Of a stretch of 64,000 bases of DNA, positions 53,722 through 64,000 are shown one piece after another. Position numbers and translations under genes: made by a program. The first letter of the stretch is position 1; each line of letters begins with the position of its first letter. This DNA comes from Alishewanella jeotgali KCTC 22429 (GTDB lineage Bacteria; Pseudomonadota; Gammaproteobacteria; Enterobacterales; Alteromonadaceae), in contig NZ_AHTH01000037.1 of the NCBI RefSeq assembly GCF_000245735.1, forward strand, positions 1-64,000, read 5' to 3'. The notes beneath the pieces were generated by a model that saw nothing but the letters and a program-made list of their open reading frames with translations, did not search any database and had not been told where the DNA came from.

Positions 53722-53752
53722 TCCGATATGGCTTAATGCCGGAATAGAAAAA

Positions 53753-54370
53753 ATGAGTATATTGAGTTACTTCCAGCAACAACGTCTGACTTTACAAAGT
53801 GGCACAGCCTTGCCAGCGGCGCAGTCTTTACTGCAGTTAGCCGGGCAGGGTGAGCTTGAGGTGACGCTCAATCCCAAGCCTGATGCCGCTGCCCTGCTGG
53901 CGGCGATAGCGCAGGCTTATCAGGATGGCTATGAGCAGCAGGCGTCAACCGAGTTTGAACTACAAGGTATTGCTTTTGCTGGCAGTGGCGATCCTTTGTT
54001 GGCTCTGGAGCTGCTATCACAAGTATTACCGGCTTTTAAAGCACAGCGCCATGGCGTGCCGGTTACGCTGGTGACTTATGGCCTGGTGCCGGCTGCAGAG
54101 GCAGAGCAGCTATGCCAGCAGTTAGTGGCGCTGGAGGTCGAGCGGCTGGAAATCTATTTGCCGGCCGCGAATCCACCGGCCTATCAACAGGCGGTACAGC
54201 CACAGCAATACGGCTTTGCCGAAGTGTGTCAGTTTATCCATACTGCAGCCGAAGCGGGATTACAGGTAAGCTGCTTTGCCTATGCCCCGGTAAAACAGGC
54301 CAGTGAAATCCGCGCGCTGGCCAGAGAGCTTGGTGCCAGGGAGTTTGTGGTATTGCAGGCTGATAGCTAA
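53753..54370 (+). CDS. Unknown protein, TIM-barrel-like, 205 aa
   Basis: A soluble alpha/beta protein with alternating hydrophobic strands and helices (GIAFAGSGDPLLALELL, VPVTLVTYGLV, ERLEIYLPAANPPAYQ, LQVSCFAYAPV). The pattern of GSGDP followed by VTYG and a PYR-like strand recalls the second half of a radical SAM barrel, but there is no CxxxCxxC motif, so no cluster can form. It follows the PRPP synthase by 31 bases and is probably co-transcribed. No function assigned. Confidence 0.6.
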   Translation: MSILSYFQQQRLTLQSGTALPAAQSLLQLAGQGELEVTLNPKPDAAALLAAIAQAYQDGYEQQASTEFELQGIAFAGSGDPLLALELLSQVLPAFKAQRHGVPVTLVTYGLVPAAEAEQLCQQLVALEVERLEIYLPAANPPAYQQAVQPQQYGFAEVCQFIHTAAEAGLQVSCFAYAPVKQASEIRALARELGAREFVVLQADS

Positions 54371-54576
54371 AAAGATACTGCTTTTTGGCCAGGCGCTGAG
54401 ACAGAAATGGGCTGGAGCCAGCATTATTGTTCATCATTTGCTTAAGTATCATTTTTTTAGATTGATTCAATCGTTTTTAATTATTTTGTCCTTTTTTTCA
54501 CTTCAACTAGGCTTTACACACTGAGACCCAAGGCGGTGCCGGTATAGGCTGCCGGCTGGGTGTTGACCAGTTTTAA

Positions 54577-56862
<2,286 letters not shown>

Positions 56863-56878
56863 GTTTTAGTTAATAACC

Positions 56879-56903
56879 AAGCCCCGCCAGTCGGGGCTTT
56901 TTT
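56879..56903 (+). terminator. Terminator after katG
   Basis: Eight-base-pair stem AAGCCCCG / CGGGGCTT with a five-base loop CCAGT and a T run. It also separates katG from the convergent cyclase gene. Confidence 0.9.
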
Positions 56904-56907
56904 ACGG

Positions 56908-58122
56908 TTAAATCTTTAATACAAAGGTATTGCGGCCGGCCTTTTTGGCGGCATATAAGGCCTCGTCTGCCCGTTTTAACAGCTGCATTGGCGTTTCGCC
57001 TTTTTGTTTAACACAGCAACCCAAACTGATGGTCACGTTGACGGTTTTCTCCGCACCGCTGCTGCCGCGGGCTTTTTTCCCGCTGCTGCTGTCTTTGGGT
57101 CTGTTATCGTTACGGATCACCAGAGGGTACTCGGCAACTGCCAGCCTTACTTCTTCCAGTTTTTCTTCCAGCAGCGCTTTTTTATTATGGCCAAATACCA
57201 GCGTAAATTCTTCACCGCCATAGCGGTAGGCGGTTAGACCTTTTACCTTGCCCAGAATAGATCCGAGTAATTTCAGTACCTGATCGCCGACATCATGGCC
57301 ATAGGTATCGTTAAACTTCTTAAAGTGGTCGACATCCAGCATACAAACTGCACTGTTTCGTCCCAGGCGGTTAAGGTGTGCCATCAGGGCGCGACGCTGC
57401 GGCAGTTGAGTCAGTTCATCAATATAGGCCAGATGTAACATCTGAAACGCCAGTGCCAGCAGGATCGCCAGACAGGCGGCGACCAGTGGCCAGTTTGCCA
57501 GAGCGGTACTTGCCGGTAAGGCCAGGTCTAATACCAGCGCCAGAAAGATCGCAAACTCGCCCCAATATGCTGCCTTGCGCGGTTTAAGGTTAATGGCAAT
57601 CAACCAAAGGCCAGCGAGAATACTAAAGCACCAGCCGTGTAACCAGGTCAGACTGCTGCCGCTAACAGGCGCTTGCAGTACGACGGCGGGTAAGTCCGCC
57701 CGCTGCAGTGCTGCAGCTAATGGCAAATACTGACCAAGCATTAATAACAAAGGTCCGGCCAGCAGCAAGGCCAGCCCGGATGGTTTTAGCGGTGAAGGTT
57801 TGGGGATCAGGGCGAGAAGCAACATCAGTAGCGCACAGAGCAAGGGTAATAGTGGCAACTCGCTGGTAGCTGCTGTGTTTTGCGTGAGCCATAAATAAGT
57901 GGCTAACAGAGCCAGCCAGTAAAACCATTCAGTTTGCCGCATCAGCAGGCTAAGCAGGCCAATGCTGGCCAGAGCGATATAACCGGTTTGTGGAAAAGGC
58001 AGTAGGCTAAATAGCGCCAGGTCGGGAAAGGCAATTTGTGCCAACAGGAGCAAAAGCAGTGGAGACAGAATAATTAGCGGCAAGGCAACCTCTATTTGGG
58101 GAATGTCTGACCGGACAGGCAT
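56908..58122 (-). CDS. Diguanylate cyclase with N-terminal membrane domain, 404 aa
   Basis: Seven or more hydrophobic segments (about residues 15-230) form a membrane sensor, then a GGDEF domain (about 245-404) with DELTQLPQRRALMAHL and active-site RYGGEEFTLVF. The signature is intact, so the protein should make c-di-GMP from two GTP. No RxxD inhibitory site is seen at the usual place before it. A long insert, RNDNRPKDSSSGKKARGSS, interrupts the domain after the active site. It is a single gene, convergent with katG. Confidence 0.92.
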   Translation of the reverse strand: MPVRSDIPQIEVALPLIILSPLLLLLLAQIAFPDLALFSLLPFPQTGYIALASIGLLSLLMRQTEWFYWLALLATYLWLTQNTAATSELPLLPLLCALLMLLLALIPKPSPLKPSGLALLLAGPLLLMLGQYLPLAAALQRADLPAVVLQAPVSGSSLTWLHGWCFSILAGLWLIAINLKPRKAAYWGEFAIFLALVLDLALPASTALANWPLVAACLAILLALAFQMLHLAYIDELTQLPQRRALMAHLNRLGRNSAVCMLDVDHFKKFNDTYGHDVGDQVLKLLGSILGKVKGLTAYRYGGEEFTLVFGHNKKALLEEKLEEVRLAVAEYPLVIRNDNRPKDSSSGKKARGSSGAEKTVNVTISLGCCVKQKGETPMQLLKRADEALYAAKKAGRNTFVLKI

Positions 58123-58271
58123 GGCGTTGATGCCAATTTATATCGTCTGATCTTCGTTAACTGCAATAAGTATTCTGCCAATTATCTTAACAGCCTGCAT
58201 CCTGATTACCATAGCGCTTCTTAATAACCCTATATCTAAAGTGGGTATTGACGGCCTCCACTGAACACTAT

Positions 58272-58296
58272 ATAACCACATTATAAGCATGGTTAT
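58272..58296. promoter_or_regulatory. Inverted repeat upstream of the chemoreceptor gene
   Basis: ATAACCA (58272-58278) and TGGTTAT (58290-58296) are inverted copies 11 bases apart, about 34 bases before the ATG at 58330. It may be an operator; the bound protein is unknown. Confidence 0.35.
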
Positions 58297-58329
58297 GTGT
58301 CAAAAATAAAAACAACAGCAGGACGCCGC

Positions 58330-59910
58330 ATGAAAGAAAACCTACCCGTTACCGGACGTGAGCAACCGGTTCCCGCCGATGCGAATATTCTTTCTACCAC
58401 TGATCTACACGGTAAAATTAAATATGTTAATCAATGCTTTATTGAGATAAGTGGCTTTGATAAAGCAGAGCTGATTGGCCAGAATCATCATATTGTCCGG
58501 CATCCTTCGATGCCTGCTGCCGTATTTCGCCAATTCTGGCAGCGGATAAAAAGCGGTCAGCCCTGGATGGGGATAGTAAAAAACCGCTGTAAGAATGGTG
58601 ACCATTACTGGGTGGATGCCTATGTTACACCCATTTGTCAGGCGGGGCAGGTTAACGAATATCAATCAGTACGTCGCCAGGCAAAACCGGAACACATTCA
58701 GCGTGCTGAGCAGGTTTATCAGGCACTGATTCAGGGTAAAACTCTCAGACAGTTAAAGACGGCGATGCCGCTGCGGTGGCAACTGTTACTGCTGTGCAGT
58801 ATGCCAGTGCTGGTGGGGATTGCCGTAGCTACCCTGCTAAGCGGGTCACAGGCCAGTCTGATTTACCCGTTATTGGGGCTGTTGCTCTCGACCATGCTTT
58901 GCTGGCAATGGCTAAAGCCGTTACAGGCGTTAAGCGAGCAAAGCCGTCGCATCACTGACGATGCGGTTGCCCGCTATATTTATACTGGCCGGAATGATGA
59001 GCTTGGGCAACTGCAATTGGCGCTGCGCTGCCTGGAAGCTGAAACCGCCGGCGTGGTGGGCCGGGTAGCCGATTCGGCGACTGCGCTGGCTGCAGGGATT
59101 GGGCAGTTAACCCGTTCGGTGAATGGCTCCAGGCAGGAAATTCAAGCCCAGTTTGCCGAAACAGAGCAAGTTGCCAGTGCCATTCATCAGTTGTCGGCCA
59201 GTGTGCAGGAAGTGGCTGACAGTGCCCGTTCGTCGTCCGATGCGGCCGATAACGCCTTGCGCCAGGCTCAGCACAGCAAAGCCGTGACCGCGCAGAGTAT
59301 GGCGGCAGCAACAGGCTTACAACAGCAGCTTAGTCAGAGTGAACAGTTGGTACAGGCGGTTGCAGCCAGTAGTACTGATATCAGCCAGATCCTGGAATTG
59401 ATCCGCAGTATTGCGGAACAAACCAATCTGCTGGCGTTAAATGCAGCGATTGAAGCCGCCCGGGCCGGTGCCGCCGGACGCGGTTTTGCGGTAGTGGCCG
59501 ACGAAGTAAGATTGCTGGCCAGTCGTACTCAGGGAGCAACCAGCGACATTCAATCAAAAATTTCGCGTTTGCAACAGGTTACAGCAGAGGCGGTTATCGC
59601 TCTTGGGCAAAGCCAGCAAGGTGCGGTCAGTTGCGCTGAACTTAGCCATAGTACGGCCCAGCAGCTGGAACAAATACTGGGGTCCATTCATAACATTACC
59701 GCACAAAACCAGCAAATTGCTGCTGCAGTCGAACAACAATGTTATGTCGCAGATACCATCAGTAAGAATGTTACCAGTATCCGCGATCTGGCCAGTCGTA
59801 GCCTGAGCAATGCTGAACATACGGCTAATGCCAGCGACGAAATGCATGGGGTGACGCAGGGCTTTGACGCCTTAACCCGGCAATTCTGGTCCCGGCAGCG
59901 CAGTACTTAA
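58330..59910 (+). CDS. PAS-domain methyl-accepting chemotaxis protein (Aer-like), 526 aa
   Basis: An N-terminal PAS domain (about residues 20-125, [15 protein letters not shown] as in Aer) senses redox or energy state. Two adjacent helices ([20 protein letters not shown] and [19 protein letters not shown]) span the membrane, with no large periplasmic loop. The signalling hairpin has [18 protein letters not shown] and [15 protein letters not shown] chose ATG 58330 (AGGA at six bases) over GTG 58297. The next gene, a GGDEF-EAL protein, starts 9 bases later, so an operon is likely. Confidence 0.93.
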   Translation: MKENLPVTGREQPVPADANILSTTDLHGKIKYVNQCFIEISGFDKAELIGQNHHIVRHPSMPAAVFRQFWQRIKSGQPWMGIVKNRCKNGDHYWVDAYVTPICQAGQVNEYQSVRRQAKPEHIQRAEQVYQALIQGKTLRQLKTAMPLRWQLLLLCSMPVLVGIAVATLLSGSQASLIYPLLGLLLSTMLCWQWLKPLQALSEQSRRITDDAVARYIYTGRNDELGQLQLALRCLEAETAGVVGRVADSATALAAGIGQLTRSVNGSRQEIQAQFAETEQVASAIHQLSASVQEVADSARSSSDAADNALRQAQHSKAVTAQSMAAATGLQQQLSQSEQLVQAVAASSTDISQILELIRSIAEQTNLLALNAAIEAARAGAAGRGFAVVADEVRLLASRTQGATSDIQSKISRLQQVTAEAVIALGQSQQGAVSCAELSHSTAQQLEQILGSIHNITAQNQQIAAAVEQQCYVADTISKNVTSIRDLASRSLSNAEHTANASDEMHGVTQGFDALTRQFWSRQRST

Positions 59911-59919
59911 GGAACTGTT

Positions 59920-62028
59920 ATGCTGGTATATAACACCCAGGATCTGCAGCAGTTGTTGAACTTGTTCTCGGAAAATGTGCCGGGGTTTTTCTTTCAGCTG
60001 GAACGGCAACCAAACGGCTGTTTTTGTTTGAGGCTAGTATCAGATAGCGCAGCCCAATCGCTGGGCATGGCACTGACCGAGATCCGGCAGAATGCGGCTC
60101 TGGCGTTAGCCAGGGTACATCCGGACGATCTGGAGGATTTACGCGACACCATCCTCCACTCAGCACAGCATCTTAGCCCCTGGAGTTTGCAATTCCGCTA
60201 TCAGCATCCCGCAGGTGACTACCGTTGGTTTGAGGGCCACGCGACGCCACGCCAGCTAAGCGACGGCAGTTTGGTCTGGCACGGCTACGTTAATGATATC
60301 AGTACCATCCGGCTGCATGAGCAGGCGTTGGCCGAATACGCGATGCAGCATCGGGAAATTGTCGATAATATCCTGGACGCGATCATTACTATTGATCAAG
60401 GTGGGCTGATTGAAACCTTTAACAACGCCGCTATCCGTATTTTTGGTTACCAGCCGGTAGAAGTGATCGGCAAGAACGTTTCGATGCTGATGCCGGAACC
60501 CTATCGCAGTGCTCATGACCAGTATATTGACGCTTATCAGCGTACCGGTGAAGCGAAGATCATTGGCCAAAGCCGGGAGACCAAAGGCCGGCGTAAAGAT
60601 GGCCGCTTATTTAATATGGAGCTGCGGATCAGCCGGATTGAACGGGTTGATAGCTACAAATTTATTGGTATGGTCCGCGATCTGTCTGAGCGCAAAAGGA
60701 CAGAGGTGTTAATTGAAAAGCTGGCCTTCTATGATCCGCTGACCCAGCTGCCAAATCGCCGGCTGTTAAAACAGCGGTTGGCGGATATCCTGAAGCAACG
60801 CCAACCAGGCGAGGAGCTGGGTGCCTTGCTGTATATTGACCTGGATAACTTTAAGCACCTGAATGACTCCCTGGGCCATAGTACCGGCGATCAGTTACTA
60901 CGCCAGGTCGCTAGTCGTTTACTGCAGAGTGTACGTCAGCATGATACCGTCGCCCGATTAGGTGGCGATGAGTTTATTATCCTGCTGCAGAATTTATCAC
61001 CGCTAAAGCAGGTGGCGCTGCAGCAAGCCGAGTTGGTAGCAGAAAAGGTACGCAGTACGCTGAATACCCCCTTCACCCTGGAACAGCTCAGTTATGTCAG
61101 TAGCCCCAGCATAGGGATTACGCTGTTTTCTGATGATAACCACAGTATTGATGAATTGTTGCAGCAAGCAGATCTGGCGATGTATCAGGCCAAGGCCGCC
61201 GGTAAAAACAGCATTAAGCAGTTTGATGTCTCGATGCAGGTAAAAGCCTCGGAGCGCACCCGACTGGAAAGTGAGCTGCGCGAAGCGATTAACCGCCAGC
61301 AGCTGCAGTTGTACTATCAGGGATTACACGACGCTGCGGGGCAGTTGTTGGGTGCTGAAGTCTTACTACGCTGGTTTCATCCGGAGCTTGGCAACGTCAG
61401 TCCGGCACGCTTTATTCCGATCGCAGAAGAAAGCGGCCTGATTTTTGAAATCGGCAGTTGGGTGATCGAGCAAGCCTGTCAGCAGCTGAGTCGTTGGCAG
61501 GCACAGCAGTTGGTGCCGGGACTGAAGCTGTCAATTAATATCAGTGCCCGGCAATTTCATCAGGATAATTTCTTACCCAAAGTGATGCATATTCTCGATC
61601 GTTACAGTGTCGCCCGTGACCGGCTGCAATTTGAGTTAACCGAGAGCATTTTGGTATCCCGGGTTGATGAGGTGATCAGCAAAATGCAGGCGCTCAAGCA
61701 GTACGGTATTGCCTTTGCGCTGGATGATTTTGGTACTGGCTATTCTTCGTTAAGCTATCTGAAGCGCCTACCATTGGAGCAACTGAAAATAGATCGCAGC
61801 TTTGTGGCAGATATTCTGCACGATCCCAATGACGCTGCCATTGCCAGCACCGTGATAGCGCTCTCTGCTGCCTTGGGACTGGGGGTGATTGCCGAAGGTG
61901 TCGAAACTGCGGCGCAGCGGGATGCGCTGGCGGCGTTGGGCTGTTATCATTACCAGGGATTCTATTTCAGCCGGCCAGTGCCGGGCGGAGACTTTGTTGC
62001 ATTACACCGGCACACCGTTACGCATTAA
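59920..62028 (+). CDS. PAS-GGDEF-EAL c-di-GMP turnover protein, 702 aa
   Basis: Two PAS domains (about residues 25-135 and 140-260) are followed by a GGDEF domain (about 265-430) with intact RLGGDEFIILL and by an EAL domain (about 440-700). The EAL motif reads GAEVLLRW (EVL), a tolerated variant, and DDFGTGYSSLSYL is intact, so phosphodiesterase activity is likely. The last Ala-rich helix ends at the TAA, which overlaps a possible start of the next gene. It is the second gene of a presumed chemoreceptor/c-di-GMP operon. Confidence 0.93.
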   Translation: MLVYNTQDLQQLLNLFSENVPGFFFQLERQPNGCFCLRLVSDSAAQSLGMALTEIRQNAALALARVHPDDLEDLRDTILHSAQHLSPWSLQFRYQHPAGDYRWFEGHATPRQLSDGSLVWHGYVNDISTIRLHEQALAEYAMQHREIVDNILDAIITIDQGGLIETFNNAAIRIFGYQPVEVIGKNVSMLMPEPYRSAHDQYIDAYQRTGEAKIIGQSRETKGRRKDGRLFNMELRISRIERVDSYKFIGMVRDLSERKRTEVLIEKLAFYDPLTQLPNRRLLKQRLADILKQRQPGEELGALLYIDLDNFKHLNDSLGHSTGDQLLRQVASRLLQSVRQHDTVARLGGDEFIILLQNLSPLKQVALQQAELVAEKVRSTLNTPFTLEQLSYVSSPSIGITLFSDDNHSIDELLQQADLAMYQAKAAGKNSIKQFDVSMQVKASERTRLESELREAINRQQLQLYYQGLHDAAGQLLGAEVLLRWFHPELGNVSPARFIPIAEESGLIFEIGSWVIEQACQQLSRWQAQQLVPGLKLSINISARQFHQDNFLPKVMHILDRYSVARDRLQFELTESILVSRVDEVISKMQALKQYGIAFALDDFGTGYSSLSYLKRLPLEQLKIDRSFVADILHDPNDAAIASTVIALSAALGLGVIAEGVETAAQRDALAALGCYHYQGFYFSRPVPGGDFVALHRHTVTH

Positions 62029-63889
62029 GTTGTTCTGGCTCATGCTGAGCCTCGGGTTGTTACATGGCTGTGCGATGGTCTCGGTGTCGGATATGGATAG
62101 CCGTGATTACCTGAAACAGCGCCGTGGTGATGTGCTGACCACCGGCGATCTCAGCCTGTACGCGGGCACTGTGCTGCAAATACTGGGGCAGGATGAGCGC
62201 AGTTGCCGGCGCCAGGCCGCGCAATGCGCAGAGATGTTGACGACCGCCATTGGCCTGACGACTGAGCAGCGCCTGTCGACCATGGCCGAGCTGTGGTTGT
62301 ATGAAGCTATTAATGGTGTACGACCACCGCGGCAGGATCCGCAGGCGGAAATCGATGCCTACCTGATGAGCGCCCGCTACGCTTATGCCTATCTGTTTTA
62401 TTCCGGTGTTGCTCCCTACCGGCGCCTGTTTGCCGACCGTCAGACTCAGGTGCGGGACTACTACAATTTTGCTACGCAACAGGCTGCGACCCTGCTATTC
62501 GCCGGGCGCGAACGTGACTGGCTGCAAGACCCGCAACAACAATTTCGCACTACCAACTGGCAGGTACAGGCGCAGCTGCAACATCAGCGCTTCCGGCGTC
62601 AGGCTTTACCAGAGCGGTTGGTGGCAACCAGTAGTCTGTCATTTAAAGGCTTACGCAATCAGTATCGCCGCGATGGTTTAGGCGCCGAAATGGTAGCCGA
62701 TACCAAGGTGGGGCGGGATTGGCGTACTGAGCAGGGGTTTGCCGAATTACCGGTACCGGTGGTAACGGCGTTATTGAGTTTTGGTGGCGGTACCCTGCAG
62801 GAGGTGCTAGTGACTAAGGAAGCCACCTTGCATTTGCTGGATCCGCTGCAACAAAAAGAGCTCTATGTGGCCGGGAATCTGGTGCCGCTGGCGGCGAATT
62901 TTACCGCCGGTTATGGCTTATGGCTGGCACGCTCCGATTTTGCCCGCCAGGCATTCTGGAACCTGATGGGTGCCAGCGATGCCCTGGCCGAGCCGCAATT
63001 ATTTTTGCTGCAGCCCTTTGACCCCAACCGGAAAATTATTCTGTTGCTGCATGGTATTGCCAGTAGCCCGGAGGCCTGGGTTAACACCGCGAACGAAGTG
63101 CTGGGGGATGAAGCGCTGCGCGAGCGCTATCAGTTATGGCAACTCTATTATCCAACTAACCTGCCGTTGTTGTTAAATGTAAAGAGTCTGCATGCCCGCA
63201 TTGTTAGCACCTTGCAACACTTTGATCCGGAGGGAAAGACTGCCGCCGCTTCGGAGATGGTGATTATCGGCCACAGTATGGGCGGTGTGCTGGCGCGATT
63301 GCTGGTGTCGGACTCCGGCGATCATATCCTGCAATCAATAAGTCAGCAGCGGCATCTGGACTCGCGGCGACAGCAGCTGTTCTTTCAGCGCTTCCAGGAA
63401 GATCTGACCTTTAGCGCTTTACCTGGGGTGAGCCGGGCGATCTTTATTGCTGCACCACACCGGGGCACTACTGTGGCCGACTACCGGCTCGCCCGTTGGT
63501 TAGCTGGCTTGATAACCTTGCCGGTCACCGTGTTGGAACGTTTTGCTCAGGCCGCTGAGCTGCTGGCTGATCCGGATAATCAGGAACAGCAGCGCGCGGT
63601 GCGCTTTACCAGTATCGAAAACCTCAGTGAAAAAGACCTTTTTATCCGGGCGGCGGCTAAGCTGCCAATTAATCCGGCAGTACGTTATCACTCCATTATC
63701 GGTGTCGAGCAGCCAAATTTACCGCTGGAGCAACAAAGTGATGGTGTGGTGCCTTATCTTAGTGCCAGTCTGGCTGGTGCCGAGTCAGAAATGGTGATCC
63801 GTTCCGGCCACAGTGTGCAGGAAACCTCGGCGGCGATTCTGGAGATCCGCCGTATTCTGTACCAGCATTTAACAGAGCTGCCTGACTAA
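62024..63889 (+). CDS. Alpha/beta-hydrolase (lipase-like) lipoprotein, about 621 aa
   Basis: The hydrolase core shows LLLHGIASSPEAW and the nucleophile elbow IGHSMGGVLARLL, with the acid in SDGVVPYL and His in RSGHSVQ. The N-terminus KLFWLMLSLGLLHGC is a lipoprotein signal, so the protein sits in a membrane. No ATG precedes this signal: an ATT at 62024, overlapping the TAA of the upstream gene by 3 bases, would give the best signal peptide; TTG 62030 or ATG 62042 are alternatives. The frame itself opens far upstream. Substrate is probably a lipid ester. Confidence 0.8.
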   Translation: MKLFWLMLSLGLLHGCAMVSVSDMDSRDYLKQRRGDVLTTGDLSLYAGTVLQILGQDERSCRRQAAQCAEMLTTAIGLTTEQRLSTMAELWLYEAINGVRPPRQDPQAEIDAYLMSARYAYAYLFYSGVAPYRRLFADRQTQVRDYYNFATQQAATLLFAGRERDWLQDPQQQFRTTNWQVQAQLQHQRFRRQALPERLVATSSLSFKGLRNQYRRDGLGAEMVADTKVGRDWRTEQGFAELPVPVVTALLSFGGGTLQEVLVTKEATLHLLDPLQQKELYVAGNLVPLAANFTAGYGLWLARSDFARQAFWNLMGASDALAEPQLFLLQPFDPNRKIILLLHGIASSPEAWVNTANEVLGDEALRERYQLWQLYYPTNLPLLLNVKSLHARIVSTLQHFDPEGKTAAASEMVIIGHSMGGVLARLLVSDSGDHILQSISQQRHLDSRRQQLFFQRFQEDLTFSALPGVSRAIFIAAPHRGTTVADYRLARWLAGLITLPVTVLERFAQAAELLADPDNQEQQRAVRFTSIENLSEKDLFIRAAAKLPINPAVRYHSIIGVEQPNLPLEQQSDGVVPYLSASLAGAESEMVIRSGHSVQETSAAILEIRRILYQHLTELPD

Positions 63890-63900
63890 ACTCAGGCAGC
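63877..63900. terminator. Hairpin at the end of the lipoprotein gene
   Basis: Stem GCTGCCTGA / TCAGGCAGC with the loop CTAAAC, around the stop codon. There is no T run on the plus strand, so it is only a weak candidate terminator between two convergent genes. Confidence 0.4.
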
Positions 63901-63913
63901 CAGTGTCTGGGGC

Positions 63914-64000
63914 TTACTGACAGCTACCACAGCAGTGCTGATCACCATGGCCGGGGCGCTTGGGCTCAACAAACAAAATTTCGTTCTCCAGTAAAATATG
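63914..64000 (-). CDS. C-terminal end of an unidentified gene with Cys-rich tail
   Basis: The last 28 codons of a minus-strand gene enter from the right edge and end at TAA 63914. The visible chain contains NEILFVEPKRPGHGD and ends in CCGSCQ, a cluster of cysteines with His and Asp before it. Nothing more can be said without sequence to the right. Confidence 0.55.
   Translation of the reverse strand, partial: HILLENEILFVEPKRPGHGDQHCCGSCQ

Overview
The window looks like a chromosomal segment of a free-living, nutrient-scavenging gammaproteobacterium. Three large TonB-dependent receptors, several secreted hydrolases, many c-di-GMP and chemotaxis proteins and roughly 50% GC suggest the Rheinheimera/Alishewanella/Arsukibacterium neighbourhood (inference; no ribosomal or housekeeping marker is present to prove it). 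The left 6 kb is accessory DNA and most of the rest is core-like metabolic DNA.

Layout. 1-1620: tail of an integron cassette array, with three attC sites around a zinc-ribbon membrane protein and a penicillin-binding/beta-lactamase-fold protein. 1978-3667: a hipBA toxin-antitoxin operon with three operators spaced 27 bp apart. 3972-4341: the 3' part of tRNA-Arg(CCG), read as the edge of an integrated island, then two ~160-bp repeats that each end in the last 17-19 bases of the tRNA and carry a matching chain of hairpins. 4492-6117: a 51-aa ORF and a self-contained wHTH-HipA (YjjJ/HipH type). 6266-10339: large SNF2 helicase.

10489-21037: GNAT; a LysR-controlled TonB receptor / N-formylglutamate amidohydrolase / YfcC-type carrier operon; an MsrA-thioredoxin-MsrB fusion; a 265-bp inverted-repeat element; a catalase-like protein with cytochrome b561. 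21095-30858: a maltodextrin regulon (TonB receptor, LacI regulator, beta-phosphoglucomutase, GH65 phosphorylase, MFS permease, secreted alpha-amylase) with three TGCA-type operators. Starch is cut outside, imported by the receptor and permease, then phosphorolysed.

31220-40393: EamA carrier, a degenerate GGDEF protein paired with an AraC regulator, then a phosphate operon under a Pho-box-like site (TonB receptor, metallophosphatase, MINPP-type phytase-like lipoprotein). 40542-45826: ECF sigma/anti-sigma, lipoprotein, subtilase, beta-barrel and Ala/Ser/Gln/Thr-rich secreted protein. 45971-54370: M14 peptidase, a decayed hipA with its hipB, YqhA-family protein, a methyltransferase-HNH nuclease fusion, a thymidine phosphorylase remnant next to PRPP synthase. 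54637-64000: exported KatG, diguanylate cyclase, PAS chemoreceptor, PAS-GGDEF-EAL protein, lipase-like lipoprotein, and the end of one more gene.

The methyltransferase-HNH fusion, the ECF/subtilase/beta-barrel cluster and the tRNA-derived hairpin repeats are the most promising for something undescribed.
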